A stretch of DNA of 64,000 nucleotides from Sedimentisphaera salicampi (lineage in GTDB: Bacteria > Planctomycetota > Phycisphaerae > Sedimentisphaerales > Sedimentisphaeraceae): assembly GCF_002117005.1 (NCBI RefSeq), contig NZ_CP021023.1, positions 1,054,001 to 1,118,000 of the forward strand. The letters are read 5' to 3'. Every line of letters starts with the position of its first letter. The first letter of the stretch is position 1. Made by a program: the position numbers and the translations under genes. The notes below the pieces were generated by a model. The model had not been told where the DNA came from and did not search any database. It worked only from the letters and a program-made list of their open reading frames with translations. Positions 45,673 to 54,235 of the stretch are shown piece by piece.

Positions 45673-47466
45673 ATGAACACAAATACAAGACGCTGTTTTT
45701 TGAAAAATGCAGGCCTAATACTAACTTCCTGGTTTTTGGGGGGATGTTCTGTTCAGGGCGAAAGCTTTCGTTCAAATGAGAATACAGACCAGCCTAATGT
45801 GGTTTTAATAATGACAGACGATCAGGGGTGGGGCGATGTGCATTCTCATGGCAACAATAAGATCGATACGCCTCAAATGGACGGTCTGGCTGAAGAGGGA
45901 GCAAGGTTTGACAGATTCTTCGTAAGCCCTGTATCCGCACCAACGAGGGCAAGCCTCCTTACTGGCAGATACCATCTGCGTACAGGAGCCCACGGCGTTA
46001 CTGGCGGGCGGGAAAACGTCAGAAGCGAAGAAGTAACTCTTGCAGAACTATTTAAATCCAATGGCTACAAGACAGGATGTTTCGGCAAATGGCACAACGG
46101 CGCGCATTTCCCTAACCATCCAAATGGGCAGGGTTTTGATGAGTTTGTGGGTTTCTGCGCAGGACACTGGAACCGCTATTTTAATACAAAGCTGGAACAT
46201 AATGGCATTTTTTTCAAAACAGAAGGCTACATTACGGATGTGCTCACTGATTTTTCTTTGAGTTTTATAAATAAAAATAAACAAAGTCCCTTCTTTTGTT
46301 ACATACCCTACAACATTCCGCACGCCCCTTGGCAGGTACCAAAAAAGTATTTCACTAAATACAAAAGACGAGACCTTGATGATAAAACCGCATGCGCTTA
46401 CGGAATGTGCGAAAATTTCGATGATAATCTCGGAAGAATTCTCAACGCTCTCAGTAAAAACGGTCTTTCTGAAAATACAATCGTACTGTTTTTAAGCGAC
46501 AACGGTCCTAACAGTTATCGCTACAACGGTAATATGAAAGGCAAAAAAGGAAGCGTTCATGAAGGCGGGGTAAGAGTACCTCTGTTTATTCGCTGGCCGA
46601 AGAAAATACAAAGCGGCACAATTGTTTATGAAAATGCTTCTCACATAGACCTGCTACCTACTCTTTCAGAAATGTGCGGGCTAAGCACTGAAAAGTGCTT
46701 CAAGCTCGACGGCAGAAGCCTTGTGCCTCTTCTTCGGAGCAGAAACTGCTCATGGCAGGACAGAATAATTTTCACTTTTCCAAGAGGACCGGAATGGAGC
46801 TTTCAGGGAGCTGCCCGAACAAGGCGATGGCGGGCAGTGAAGAAAAAAGATAAATGGCTGCTTTTTGATATTCATTCAGACCCGCATGAGGATATAGATG
46901 TTTCAAAGCATTATCCCGAAGTTTTGAAAAAATTAAGCTCGGAATACACCAAACTTTATAAGGAAATGGCAGAAGAAGGCTTCAAGCCGCTTCCGATAAG
47001 TGTTGGATATCCGTCGTGGGATGAGGTAGAACTACCAGCACATGAAGCAACACTTGAAGGTGAAGGCATTGCTTATAAAGGCAAAAATGGATGGGCACAC
47101 GACTGGATTGCAGACTGGACGAGCGTAAATTCCTTCGCTGTCTGGGATATTGATGTAGTTGAGTCCGGCTCTTTCAAGGCAGAAGTTAAATATATATGCT
47201 CCAGAGATAATACAGGCTGCAAAATAAAAATATCAGCCGGTAACTGTGCAGTGCAAACTGAGATTAATGAAGCGTTTGACCCAGAGCCTTTCCCTCATCG
47301 GGATCTGTTGCCCCGGAAAGAAGTGTACGATATGCCATGGAAACAAGTTACAGTGGGAACGCTCAATCTCAGCAAAGGAAGGCAGAAATTAAAAGTTTTG
47401 CCTTTAGCAATAAAAGGCAGGGAGTTCATTGAGCTAAAAGCGCTTTTGCTTAAAAGGATTGATTAA
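45673..47466 (+). CDS. Lipoprotein sulfatase of the Ser type with C-terminal beta domain
   Basis: 597 residues from the ATG at 45673; a TTG five codons earlier overlaps the upstream stop. A twin-arginine N-terminus (TNTRRCFLKNAG) leads to a lipobox (WFLGGC, Cys25), so it is probably lipid-anchored. MTDDQGWGDVHSHG gives the metal aspartates (D49-D50). The formylglycine motif is VSAPTR, with Ser88 where the other five sulfatases have Cys, so maturation needs an anaerobic radical-SAM enzyme (anSME) acting on Ser. GKWHNG and LSDNGPNS are present. After about 450 a C-terminal beta domain seen in several arylsulfatases follows. Confidence 0.9.
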   Translation: MNTNTRRCFLKNAGLILTSWFLGGCSVQGESFRSNENTDQPNVVLIMTDDQGWGDVHSHGNNKIDTPQMDGLAEEGARFDRFFVSPVSAPTRASLLTGRYHLRTGAHGVTGGRENVRSEEVTLAELFKSNGYKTGCFGKWHNGAHFPNHPNGQGFDEFVGFCAGHWNRYFNTKLEHNGIFFKTEGYITDVLTDFSLSFINKNKQSPFFCYIPYNIPHAPWQVPKKYFTKYKRRDLDDKTACAYGMCENFDDNLGRILNALSKNGLSENTIVLFLSDNGPNSYRYNGNMKGKKGSVHEGGVRVPLFIRWPKKIQSGTIVYENASHIDLLPTLSEMCGLSTEKCFKLDGRSLVPLLRSRNCSWQDRIIFTFPRGPEWSFQGAARTRRWRAVKKKDKWLLFDIHSDPHEDIDVSKHYPEVLKKLSSEYTKLYKEMAEEGFKPLPISVGYPSWDEVELPAHEATLEGEGIAYKGKNGWAHDWIADWTSVNSFAVWDIDVVESGSFKAEVKYICSRDNTGCKIKISAGNCAVQTEINEAFDPEPFPHRDLLPRKEVYDMPWKQVTVGTLNLSKGRQKLKVLPLAIKGREFIELKALLLKRID

Positions 47467-47500
47467 AACCAAAAAAATTTGGGCGTTTAGAGAATAGATT

Positions 47501-48538
47501 ATGCCTTTCAAACCAGATTATAAAAATATATTAGATGCTTGCTGTAATATCAAGCCAAAGAGGATGCCTATTTACGAACATGCTGTGAGCCCTTTGATTA
47601 TGGAAAAGGTTTTAGATGCTGACTTCGCAGAAATGATAAATGGTGATTCAGCAGATATTGATGAATTCTTCAAGAATTACTGCAGCTTCTTCAAGAAGAT
47701 GACTTACGACACAGTATCCTTTGAAATATGTATAACAGAAATCCTGCCAAATGGAGGAGCTTTGATGGGCGGTAAAGGCCCTATTCAGACAAGAGAAGAT
47801 TTCGAGCAGTACCCTTGGGAAAGCCTTTTTGATTTGTACTGGGATTTTGCTGACAAAAAGTTCTGCTCTCTATCCAGAAACATCCCTGAAGGAATGAAAG
47901 CCGTTGGTGGAATTGGCAATGGTGTTTTTGAGATTAGTCAGGATTTGGTTGGGATGGAATATCTTGCTTATATGCAGGTAGATAATCCGCAGCTATTCAA
48001 CGATTTATTTGTTAAAATCGGGGATATGATGCATAAAATCTGGATAAGATTTCTTGAAAGACACTCTGATTCTTATGCTGTATGCCGGTTTGGTGATGAC
48101 TTGGGATTTAGAAGCGGAACTTTAGTTTCTCCGCAGGTGATTAATAATAATATAATACCTCAATACGAAATGATTATAGATTTGATAAAATCGTACGAAA
48201 AACCGTTTCTATTACACTCCTGCGGAAATATTTTTGAAGTAATGGATGATTTGATATCTCTGAAAATAAATGCAAAGCATTCTAACGAAGATTCTATCGC
48301 ACCTTTTGAAAAATGGATTGATTTGTACGGAGATAAAATTGGGCTTTTTGGCGGGATAGATATCGACCTGCTATGCACGAAATCCGCTGCTGCAATAAAG
48401 CAGACCGTGAAGGAAAAGGGCAAAGAATTTCGATCAAAGGCGAATGGTTATGCCCTCGGCAGTGGAAATTCTATACCAAGTTATGTTCCTCTTGAAGGAT
48501 ATTTGGCTATGATAGAAGGTGCCAACGAAATCCGTTGA
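47501..48538 (+). CDS. Uroporphyrinogen decarboxylase-like (UroD/MtaA superfamily) protein
   Basis: 345 residues, cytoplasmic. The TIM-barrel UroD-like fold is suggested by MGGKGPIQTREDFEQYPW, VCRFGDDLGFRSGTLVSPQ and KPFLLHSCGNIFEVMDDLI. HSCGN is the zinc-binding signature of the methyltransferase branch (MtaA/CmuA-like), not of true HemE. GLFGGIDIDLLC and YALGSGNSIPSYVP complete the barrel. It ends the plus-strand operon, 34 bases after the sulfatase. A methyl-transfer role, for instance on O-methylated sugars, is possible, but no corrinoid protein is nearby. Confidence 0.75.
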   Translation: MPFKPDYKNILDACCNIKPKRMPIYEHAVSPLIMEKVLDADFAEMINGDSADIDEFFKNYCSFFKKMTYDTVSFEICITEILPNGGALMGGKGPIQTREDFEQYPWESLFDLYWDFADKKFCSLSRNIPEGMKAVGGIGNGVFEISQDLVGMEYLAYMQVDNPQLFNDLFVKIGDMMHKIWIRFLERHSDSYAVCRFGDDLGFRSGTLVSPQVINNNIIPQYEMIIDLIKSYEKPFLLHSCGNIFEVMDDLISLKINAKHSNEDSIAPFEKWIDLYGDKIGLFGGIDIDLLCTKSAAAIKQTVKEKGKEFRSKANGYALGSGNSIPSYVPLEGYLAMIEGANEIR

Positions 48539-48561
48539 ACCTATATACCGAAAGCTGGATG

Positions 48562-48593
48562 AGCAGGACAACCGGCAGCTCAAAGGGGTAGTT
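48562..48593. repeat. Island-flanking repeat A, right copy
   Basis: 32 bases identical to 24386-24417 except one position (C for T at 48581). It starts 24 bases after the stop codon of the UroD-like gene. Confidence 0.85.
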
Positions 48594-48958
48594 GAGGAAT
48601 GCATAAACTGTTTATGAAAGAGAAGCGAGATAGCATATACCTTTAGGAGGCTCGAAAGGGTGGGGGTGTGGTAAAAAATTTTCCAGTTTCGCCGGAGTCC
48701 CGTTTCCTTTTTTGGGTGCCCTATTCTACTTTCCGGTTTAGCCAGTCAACTCGCTTTTGACCTGAGCTGTTTAGTTTCTCGCAAGGCTTGTCTGATTAGG
48801 AAGGATGTAATGAAGCCGGAAGGAAAAGAGCTTCAAATCTAATGCCAAATACCTCAAAGCAAAAACCGTACGTATAAGCAAGATGAATATAGTGTATTTA
48901 TTGTATTACTTTTCAGATATACAACCTTTGCCCGAATAAACAACCCCAACATCTGTTA

Positions 48959-48980
48959 GGGTAGTGGAAAATCTTTTCTG
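48959..48980. repeat. Island-flanking repeat B, right copy
   Basis: 22 bases beginning GGGTAGTGGAAAATC, with one difference from 24143-24164. In the left copy this sequence precedes the OrfA-like part; here it follows it, so the right border is rearranged or composed of two elements. Confidence 0.8.
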
Positions 48981-49166
48981 TAAATTGTGTTTAATGTTAT
49001 TCTCTGGGTGGAGGTGAGGAGCCGGAAGCTAAAGAGCCGTTTTCTTTACGGCATCCTGTCTTTTTGAATCTGTCTAATTATGATTGTTCAGAGACAGGGC
49101 AGAGGCACAGCTCAGTGCGAAAACCAAGAGGCGAGCCTGCTTAAAGGCTGATAAACTGCGGCCGGC

Positions 49167-50693
49167 TCAAAACCACTTCATTATCTCTTCGGCCGCTATT
49201 TTATGCCCTTTTTCGTTGGGATGATTGTAGCCGTTCGACAAGAGCTCTTTGTTCTTCACGCCATCCTCAAGGACTTTATCGAATGCCTTGAGCGAATCAG
49301 CCAGGCCGATATTGTATTCTGCCGCAAGCTCTCGTATCTGCTGCGCATGCTTATTCAGCGGCTCACTGCTTTTGCCGGGCGTATGGTTTATGTCTATCGT
49401 CGGAGTAAGCAGTATAACCTTGATATCCTTTGCCAAGGCCTTGCGAATCATCTCTTTCCAAGCGGCTTTGGTTTTTTCCAGCCCCGCAGCCCTGTCATTC
49501 AGGGCGTAATCAATGAAAAGGACATCCGGCCTGTGGCAAAGCACGTCATCCTCAAACCGCTTTACGCCCTGTACGGCCTTTTCGCCGCCGATTGATGTGG
49601 TGATAACATTTACCACCGCATAGGGGTATTTTTCTTTCAGCATTCTGAAGAACAGCCTCGGGTAGGATTTAAGCGGTCTTACGTTCGGCGTATCAAAGTA
49701 TCCGCTTGGTACGCTGTGTCCGTGGAAAACGAGGTTTACGGTTCGGTTGTCCGGCCATTTTTTTCTCAGCTCTGCTTTGATATCATTCAAGTAGTCAGCG
49801 GGGTTTGCGGGGCTTTTTTCTTCCTTGGCCTCTATAAGATAAAGAGCCGCCCCCATTCCTGTATTAGCGTATTTGTTATTTTTCTCAGCCGGCACGCTGC
49901 GGAGTTTGTTGTGAATGCAGTTGTACGTTGCGGGAACTAAAATGAGCTCATCACTGCTGTAATATTCACTCGGGAGCGATTTTCTGAGGTCTTTCTCGAA
50001 CTGCATAATCGTATTGATATAATTGTTGTTTTTTGCGGCCGGAACATCCTTGCCGGGCGGGATGAGAAGGAAGATTTTTTTGCTATGATCAATAGCCCAA
50101 ACAATAGCCTCTGCTATATTCTCCAGCTTAGTTTGGCCCTGATGATGGCCGCTTTTCTGCTTGTATTTCTGCACAGAAAACTCATAGCATATCCCGTCAA
50201 GCAGTTTGAGCTCTTCAGCGAATCTCTTTTTCTTAAACACGCGGAAATTTGTAATAAGCTTATAATCTGGATAAATCTCTCTGTAAGTTCTAATCTGCTC
50301 TGCTGATATAGTGCTTCCGTATCGGGATTCATCGTAGGTCATACACCATTGCTCTTTGAAACCGTTTCGCTTGCCTGCTTCTATCACGGGGGCAGCGCCC
50401 TTCCTGTTGTGTTTGGCGTGATCATTTTTGCTTTTGCCCCAGTGGAACTCGCCGAGATAGAAATCCCGCGTTTTGATGTTTGAGAGCACCTTATCCTGCT
50501 GGTCTTTGCTGAGCGTGCGTGTCCAAGCGTCAAACCCCCATACTCCGTCAGCTTTTTGGGCAGCCTTTTCCCAGCCTTCGGGGTTTATAAGCTCTTTTGC
50601 GCAGTGGGCATGGCCAACATGCACAAACACCTGATACGCAGAAACCTGCATCCCTGCGAGCAATAACGCTGATAAAATAATTCGATAATTCAT
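49167..50693 (-). CDS. Secreted SGNH/GDSL-type hydrolase with N-terminal domain of unknown function
   Basis: 508 residues from the ATG at 50693, which follows GGCGGG and starts a clear signal peptide (MNYRIILSALLLAGMQVSA). The C-terminal third has SGNH blocks: VFHGHSVPSG near 322 (block I, with GHS where GDS is usual), TTSIGGEKAVQG, DYALNDR near 395 (Asn block III), and NGYNHPNEKGHK near 488 with the catalytic His. The N-terminal 300 residues do not match a family I know. Such enzymes are often carbohydrate esterases. It lies just outside the island on the opposite strand. Confidence 0.75.
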   Translation of the reverse strand: MNYRIILSALLLAGMQVSAYQVFVHVGHAHCAKELINPEGWEKAAQKADGVWGFDAWTRTLSKDQQDKVLSNIKTRDFYLGEFHWGKSKNDHAKHNRKGAAPVIEAGKRNGFKEQWCMTYDESRYGSTISAEQIRTYREIYPDYKLITNFRVFKKKRFAEELKLLDGICYEFSVQKYKQKSGHHQGQTKLENIAEAIVWAIDHSKKIFLLIPPGKDVPAAKNNNYINTIMQFEKDLRKSLPSEYYSSDELILVPATYNCIHNKLRSVPAEKNNKYANTGMGAALYLIEAKEEKSPANPADYLNDIKAELRKKWPDNRTVNLVFHGHSVPSGYFDTPNVRPLKSYPRLFFRMLKEKYPYAVVNVITTSIGGEKAVQGVKRFEDDVLCHRPDVLFIDYALNDRAAGLEKTKAAWKEMIRKALAKDIKVILLTPTIDINHTPGKSSEPLNKHAQQIRELAAEYNIGLADSLKAFDKVLEDGVKNKELLSNGYNHPNEKGHKIAAEEIMKWF

Positions 50694-50787
50694 ATCCCGC
50701 CTTTGCCTTTTGGTAACAAAATAACAGTTTATACTAATGTTAGTTTGCAAGAGTTTGCATAATTGCGATTTATAAAATTCCAGCCAG

Positions 50788-51819
50788 TCAGGCAGAGGAG
50801 CTTGCCTCGAGGTCTAAATCTGCGAAGAGACCGGCGTTGTATTTATGCCATGCAAGGGAGCCGATCATCACGGCGTTATCAGTGCAGTATTTCATTGGGG
50901 CTATGAGCAGGCGGATATTGCGTTTATCGCACTGCTGTTTCATTTGCTCGCGAAGAGGCCCGTTTGCAGCAACGCCTCCGCCGAGCAGTACGGCACCTGA
51001 ATTCTGCATTTCTGCTGCGAGCATAGTTTTCTTTACGAGCACATCCACCACAGCCTGCTGAAACGAAGCGGCGATATCTGCGATTTCTTTCTCGCTCATC
51101 CGGCCAACCCGTGAGCTGCCTTTCATATTCTGCCCCTTGCAGTGGTAGAGAACGGCAGTTTTGATCCCGCTGAATGAAAAATCGAGAGAATCTTTGCCCA
51201 GCATGGAACGGGGGAACTGAATGGCCTTCGGGTCTCCTTTTTCCGCTGCCTTCTGTATGCTCGGGCCGCCAGGGTATGAAAGATTCAGGATCTGGGCAAC
51301 CTTATCAAACGCCTCGCCTGCGGCATCATCAATCGTTGATCCGGCAGGCTCAAGCTCAAGGGCGGATTTGCAGTTGTATATGCTGGTATGCCCGCCTGAA
51401 ACCACAAGAGCCGTTGCGGGGAGGCTGATATCTTCGGCCTCAATCATTGCAGACTGCAAATGGGCGTGTATGTGGTTAATGCTGATAAGCGGTATGCCAA
51501 GCATAAAGGCAAGTGTTTTAGCCGCTGTAACGCCTACAATCAGGGCTACCGACAGCCCCGGGCAGTTCGCCACGGCCACAGCGTCAATATCCGTCAGCTC
51601 AATGCCCGCATCCTGCACCGCCTTCTCAACAACGGGATAAATGCGCTCAATATGCGCCCTTGATGCAATCTCTGGGACAACGCCGCCGTATTGTTTGTGA
51701 AGATCAACCTGCGAGGAAACCACGCTCGAGAGCACGTTTTTCTCCCCTCGCAGAACTGCGGCGGCAGTCTCATCGCAGCTTGTTTCAATAGCGAGTATTA
51801 GAGTTTCCTGATTATTCAT
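50788..51819 (-). CDS. tsaD: tRNA N6-adenosine threonylcarbamoyltransferase TsaD
   Basis: 343 residues from the ATG at 51819; the start MNNQETLILAIETSCDETAAAVL fits all TsaD proteins, and the extra codons upstream lie within tatC. HINHIHAHLQ near 110 supplies the metal-binding histidines, and VSGGHTSIY and LLGGGVAANGPLR are the ATP-binding ASKHA motifs. It transfers the threonylcarbamoyl group to A37 of ANN-decoding tRNAs. Its first 8 bases overlap the end of tatC. Confidence 0.95.
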   Translation of the reverse strand: MNNQETLILAIETSCDETAAAVLRGEKNVLSSVVSSQVDLHKQYGGVVPEIASRAHIERIYPVVEKAVQDAGIELTDIDAVAVANCPGLSVALIVGVTAAKTLAFMLGIPLISINHIHAHLQSAMIEAEDISLPATALVVSGGHTSIYNCKSALELEPAGSTIDDAAGEAFDKVAQILNLSYPGGPSIQKAAEKGDPKAIQFPRSMLGKDSLDFSFSGIKTAVLYHCKGQNMKGSSRVGRMSEKEIADIAASFQQAVVDVLVKKTMLAAEMQNSGAVLLGGGVAANGPLREQMKQQCDKRNIRLLIAPMKYCTDNAVMIGSLAWHKYNAGLFADLDLEASSSA

Positions 51820-52615
51820 CTTTCTCTGCTGATTCCGCTTCATTTTTCTTTGAATCGCGTCTGAGCATAGCACATACAATTATCGTTCCCTCGTAGAGTA
51901 CGTAGAGCGGGGCAGCAAGAGAGAGCATTGAAACAGGGTCTGGCGGGGTAGCTCCGGCAGCAGCTACAAACAGCCCGAGGAATACGAATTTTCTGCCCTT
52001 TCGCAGCTTCTCAATCGTTACAAGCCCGAGCTTCTCTGCGAAGAATATTACAATCGGAAGCTGGAAGGCTATCCCGAATGCAAGGGTGAGGGCAAGCATA
52101 AAATCGACGTAGTGGTCAAGCGTTAAGTTTGTTTCAACGTATTCCACCCCAACATCGAATCCTATAAAGAATTTGAGTGCAAGAGGAGCTATTACTGTAA
52201 GAAAGAAGGTGGCGCCCCCGACAAACAGGGCAGCACTTGCCGGCGTTACGATATACACAAATTTTGTTTCGTTTTTATAAAGCCCGGGGGCAATGAATTT
52301 CCAGATCTGGTAAAACACCCACGGAGCAGTGAAGATGAGGCCGAAGATCAGGGATGTTTTCAGATACATAAGAAACTTTTCTGCCGGCTTAATGGCCTGC
52401 ATATGCGGAGTCCCTCCAGTGAGCTTCACTGCATCAGCATAAGGCTCAACAACAATCCCGAAGAGGAATTTGCCGAATATAAGGGCTACAATAAACCCTA
52501 CAATAAGCCCTGCAATGGCGAGAAAAAGACGCGTGCGAAGCTCTTCAAGGTGGTCCCCGAGACTCATAGATTTCATCTGGTCATCTTCTTTTTTTATGTC
52601 GGTTTTTTCGGCCAT
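51812..52615 (-). CDS. tatC: Twin-arginine translocase subunit TatC
   Basis: 267 residues with six membrane helices. SLGDHLEELRTRLFLAI is the conserved cytoplasmic N-terminal signature, AIKPAEKFLMYLKTSLIFG and FIAPGLYKNETKF follow, and AFGIAFQLPIVI is the fourth-helix motif. TatC binds twin-arginine signals. This fits the Tat signals on most of the sulfatases in the window. It sits between an aminotransferase and tsaD. Confidence 0.95.
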   Translation of the reverse strand: MAEKTDIKKEDDQMKSMSLGDHLEELRTRLFLAIAGLIVGFIVALIFGKFLFGIVVEPYADAVKLTGGTPHMQAIKPAEKFLMYLKTSLIFGLIFTAPWVFYQIWKFIAPGLYKNETKFVYIVTPASAALFVGGATFFLTVIAPLALKFFIGFDVGVEYVETNLTLDHYVDFMLALTLAFGIAFQLPIVIFFAEKLGLVTIEKLRKGRKFVFLGLFVAAAGATPPDPVSMLSLAAPLYVLYEGTIIVCAMLRRDSKKNEAESAEKDE

Positions 52616-52639
52616 ACTTTTTTATTCCCGAGTATGCTC

Positions 52640-53494
52640 TCAGCAGGGCTTAAGAGCGTTTTTCTTTACAATTTCTGCGAAGCTTTCCTGCAGCATTTTC
52701 GTGATCCTGCCAACTTTCCCGCCGCTGATTTGTTTGCCGTGAAAATCAGTGATTCCCACAATATCTTTCGTGGTAACAGCGAGGAAAAGCTCGTCTGCCT
52801 TTGCAGCCTGAAGTGGGTTGAGCGTTTTCTCTGCAAACTCAAGTCCACAGTTTTCCACTGCCCTTCTCACAAACATTCTGCTTATGCTCGGGAGTATTTT
52901 ATTGCTAAGCGGCCTTGTTACAACCATTCTGTTGAAAACAGCGAAAAAAGCCGAACTCGCTCCTTCTGTAATATCGCCTCTTCTGTCTGTCAGGATTGCC
53001 TCAAAGCAATCGTTATCATGGGCGATTTTTTTTGCCATTGCATTCGGGAGCAGGTTCAGGGATTTGATATCGCATCTCTTCCATCTGAGATCTTCAGCAA
53101 CCAGCACCTTCACTCCGTCTCTGTGAAGCCTTTCATATCCCTCTATATGTGAGAACATCATAAATATATTCGGCTTAATGCCCTCAGGCCATGCGTGAGA
53201 CCTCGGGGCAGAGCCCCTTGTTATATGCAGGTATATGCAGCAGTTATCTATGCCTGTTTTTTTGTATGCTTCGATTATACGGGCACGAAGGGCAGGGATA
53301 TCTACCCCGACAATCCATATCTCTCTAAGGCTTCGCTCCAACCTCTCGAGATGCTCATCAAGGGCGAAAAGCCTGCCGCTGTATGTCCGCATCACTTCGT
53401 AAACGCCGTCTCCAAAGAAGAGGCCGCGGTCTAAGAATGAGCTGTCTAATTCATTGAGCGGGACTGTCCTGTCCTGAATCACTGCCAGTTCCAT
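52640..53494 (-). CDS. Class IV PLP aminotransferase (D-amino-acid or branched-chain type)
   Basis: 284 residues. FLDRGLFFGDGVYEVMRTY is the fold-type IV start, and RCDIKSLNLLPNAMAK near 141-156 carries the PLP lysine in a context typical of D-alanine aminotransferases. EGASSAFFAV near 172 is the second signature. D-amino-acid transaminase is more likely than IlvE because of the KSLNLL context, but the two are hard to tell apart. Its start lies 44 bases inside the 3' end of nrdR. Confidence 0.88.
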   Translation of the reverse strand: MELAVIQDRTVPLNELDSSFLDRGLFFGDGVYEVMRTYSGRLFALDEHLERLERSLREIWIVGVDIPALRARIIEAYKKTGIDNCCIYLHITRGSAPRSHAWPEGIKPNIFMMFSHIEGYERLHRDGVKVLVAEDLRWKRCDIKSLNLLPNAMAKKIAHDNDCFEAILTDRRGDITEGASSAFFAVFNRMVVTRPLSNKILPSISRMFVRRAVENCGLEFAEKTLNPLQAAKADELFLAVTTKDIVGITDFHGKQISGGKVGRITKMLQESFAEIVKKNALKPC

Positions 53495-53975
53495 TGGCGT
53501 TCTGCTCCTTGTTTTGCTGGTTTGTTTTTTCCTGAAGGCCTTCTTCGTCGATAAAATCGCTCACATCATTAAACTGCCTGTAAACGCTTGCAAAGCGTAT
53601 ATATGCCACCTTATCTATATCTTTGAGGTGGTCCATGATGCATTCCCCGATAAACTTCGATGAAACTTCCTTATCCGAATGCTGGAAAATGTCTTCCTCC
53701 ACGCGGTCGGCAAGCAGCCTCACCTGCGGAGCAGCGATAGGCCTTTTATAGCAGGCTTTCTCGAGCCCGGAAATTATCTTCTCGCGGTCGTAGGGCACGC
53801 GGGTGTTGTCTTTCTTTATTACGCTGAGCCCCATATCTTCGCTTATCTTTTCGTACGTAGTGAATCTCTTGCCGCAGCCGTGGCATAGCCGGCGGCGCCG
53901 GATTGTGCGTCCTCCATCCGTGATGCGGGTGTCAACCACCCTGTCATCATCTACTTTGCAAAAGGGACATAGCAT
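53451..53975 (-). CDS. nrdR: Transcriptional repressor NrdR
   Basis: 174 residues. A zinc ribbon of C3-C6 and C31-C34 (MLCPFCK, RRLCHGCGKRFTTYE) precedes an ATP-cone domain (SVIKKDNTRVPYDREKIISGL; VAYIRFASVYRQF). NrdR represses ribonucleotide reductase genes by binding NrdR boxes, responding to ATP/dATP. The Gln/Asn-rich tail after 150 is a lineage-specific extension that overlaps the next gene. It is the first gene of the nrdR-aminotransferase-tatC-tsaD run. Confidence 0.95.
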   Translation of the reverse strand: MLCPFCKVDDDRVVDTRITDGGRTIRRRRLCHGCGKRFTTYEKISEDMGLSVIKKDNTRVPYDREKIISGLEKACYKRPIAAPQVRLLADRVEEDIFQHSDKEVSSKFIGECIMDHLKDIDKVAYIRFASVYRQFNDVSDFIDEEGLQEKTNQQNKEQNANGTGSDSGQDSPAQ

Positions 53976-54235
53976 TTAATTGCAATCCTTTATTTAATAC
54001 TATATATGACAATGCGACTATTATAAGCACTAAATATGCGTTTAGTCAAACGAAAAGGCGGAAAATTGGCATTTACTGAAAATAACAAACAAAATTTGGC
54101 AATTGGTGTAAGAATCTAAGCCCTTAAAGGCTGAATTTGTGATTGACAGTTACAAAAAAGAGCTTTAAAATCGCAAGTTCATTGCGCTGAAACTGAATAA
54201 CTGCTGCACAGCAGCATAAAGATAAGGAAATAGAT

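Larger units (their letters stand above)
48539..49166. other. Right border of the island: decayed mobile DNA
   Basis: About 630 bases with no intact gene. It holds second copies of two repeats from the left border (see 48562 and 48959). Around 48560-48600 the frame reads EQDNRQLKGVVEE, as expected for the C-terminal coiled coil of an IS3-type OrfA, then breaks. Between 48650 and 48950 I recognise nothing. Confidence 0.6.

Noticed and set aside
23456-49166. Second copy of the tRNA-Lys 3' end as a right attachment site
   Set aside because: I looked for the T-arm sequence in the island and at its right border and did not find it, so no attR is claimed.
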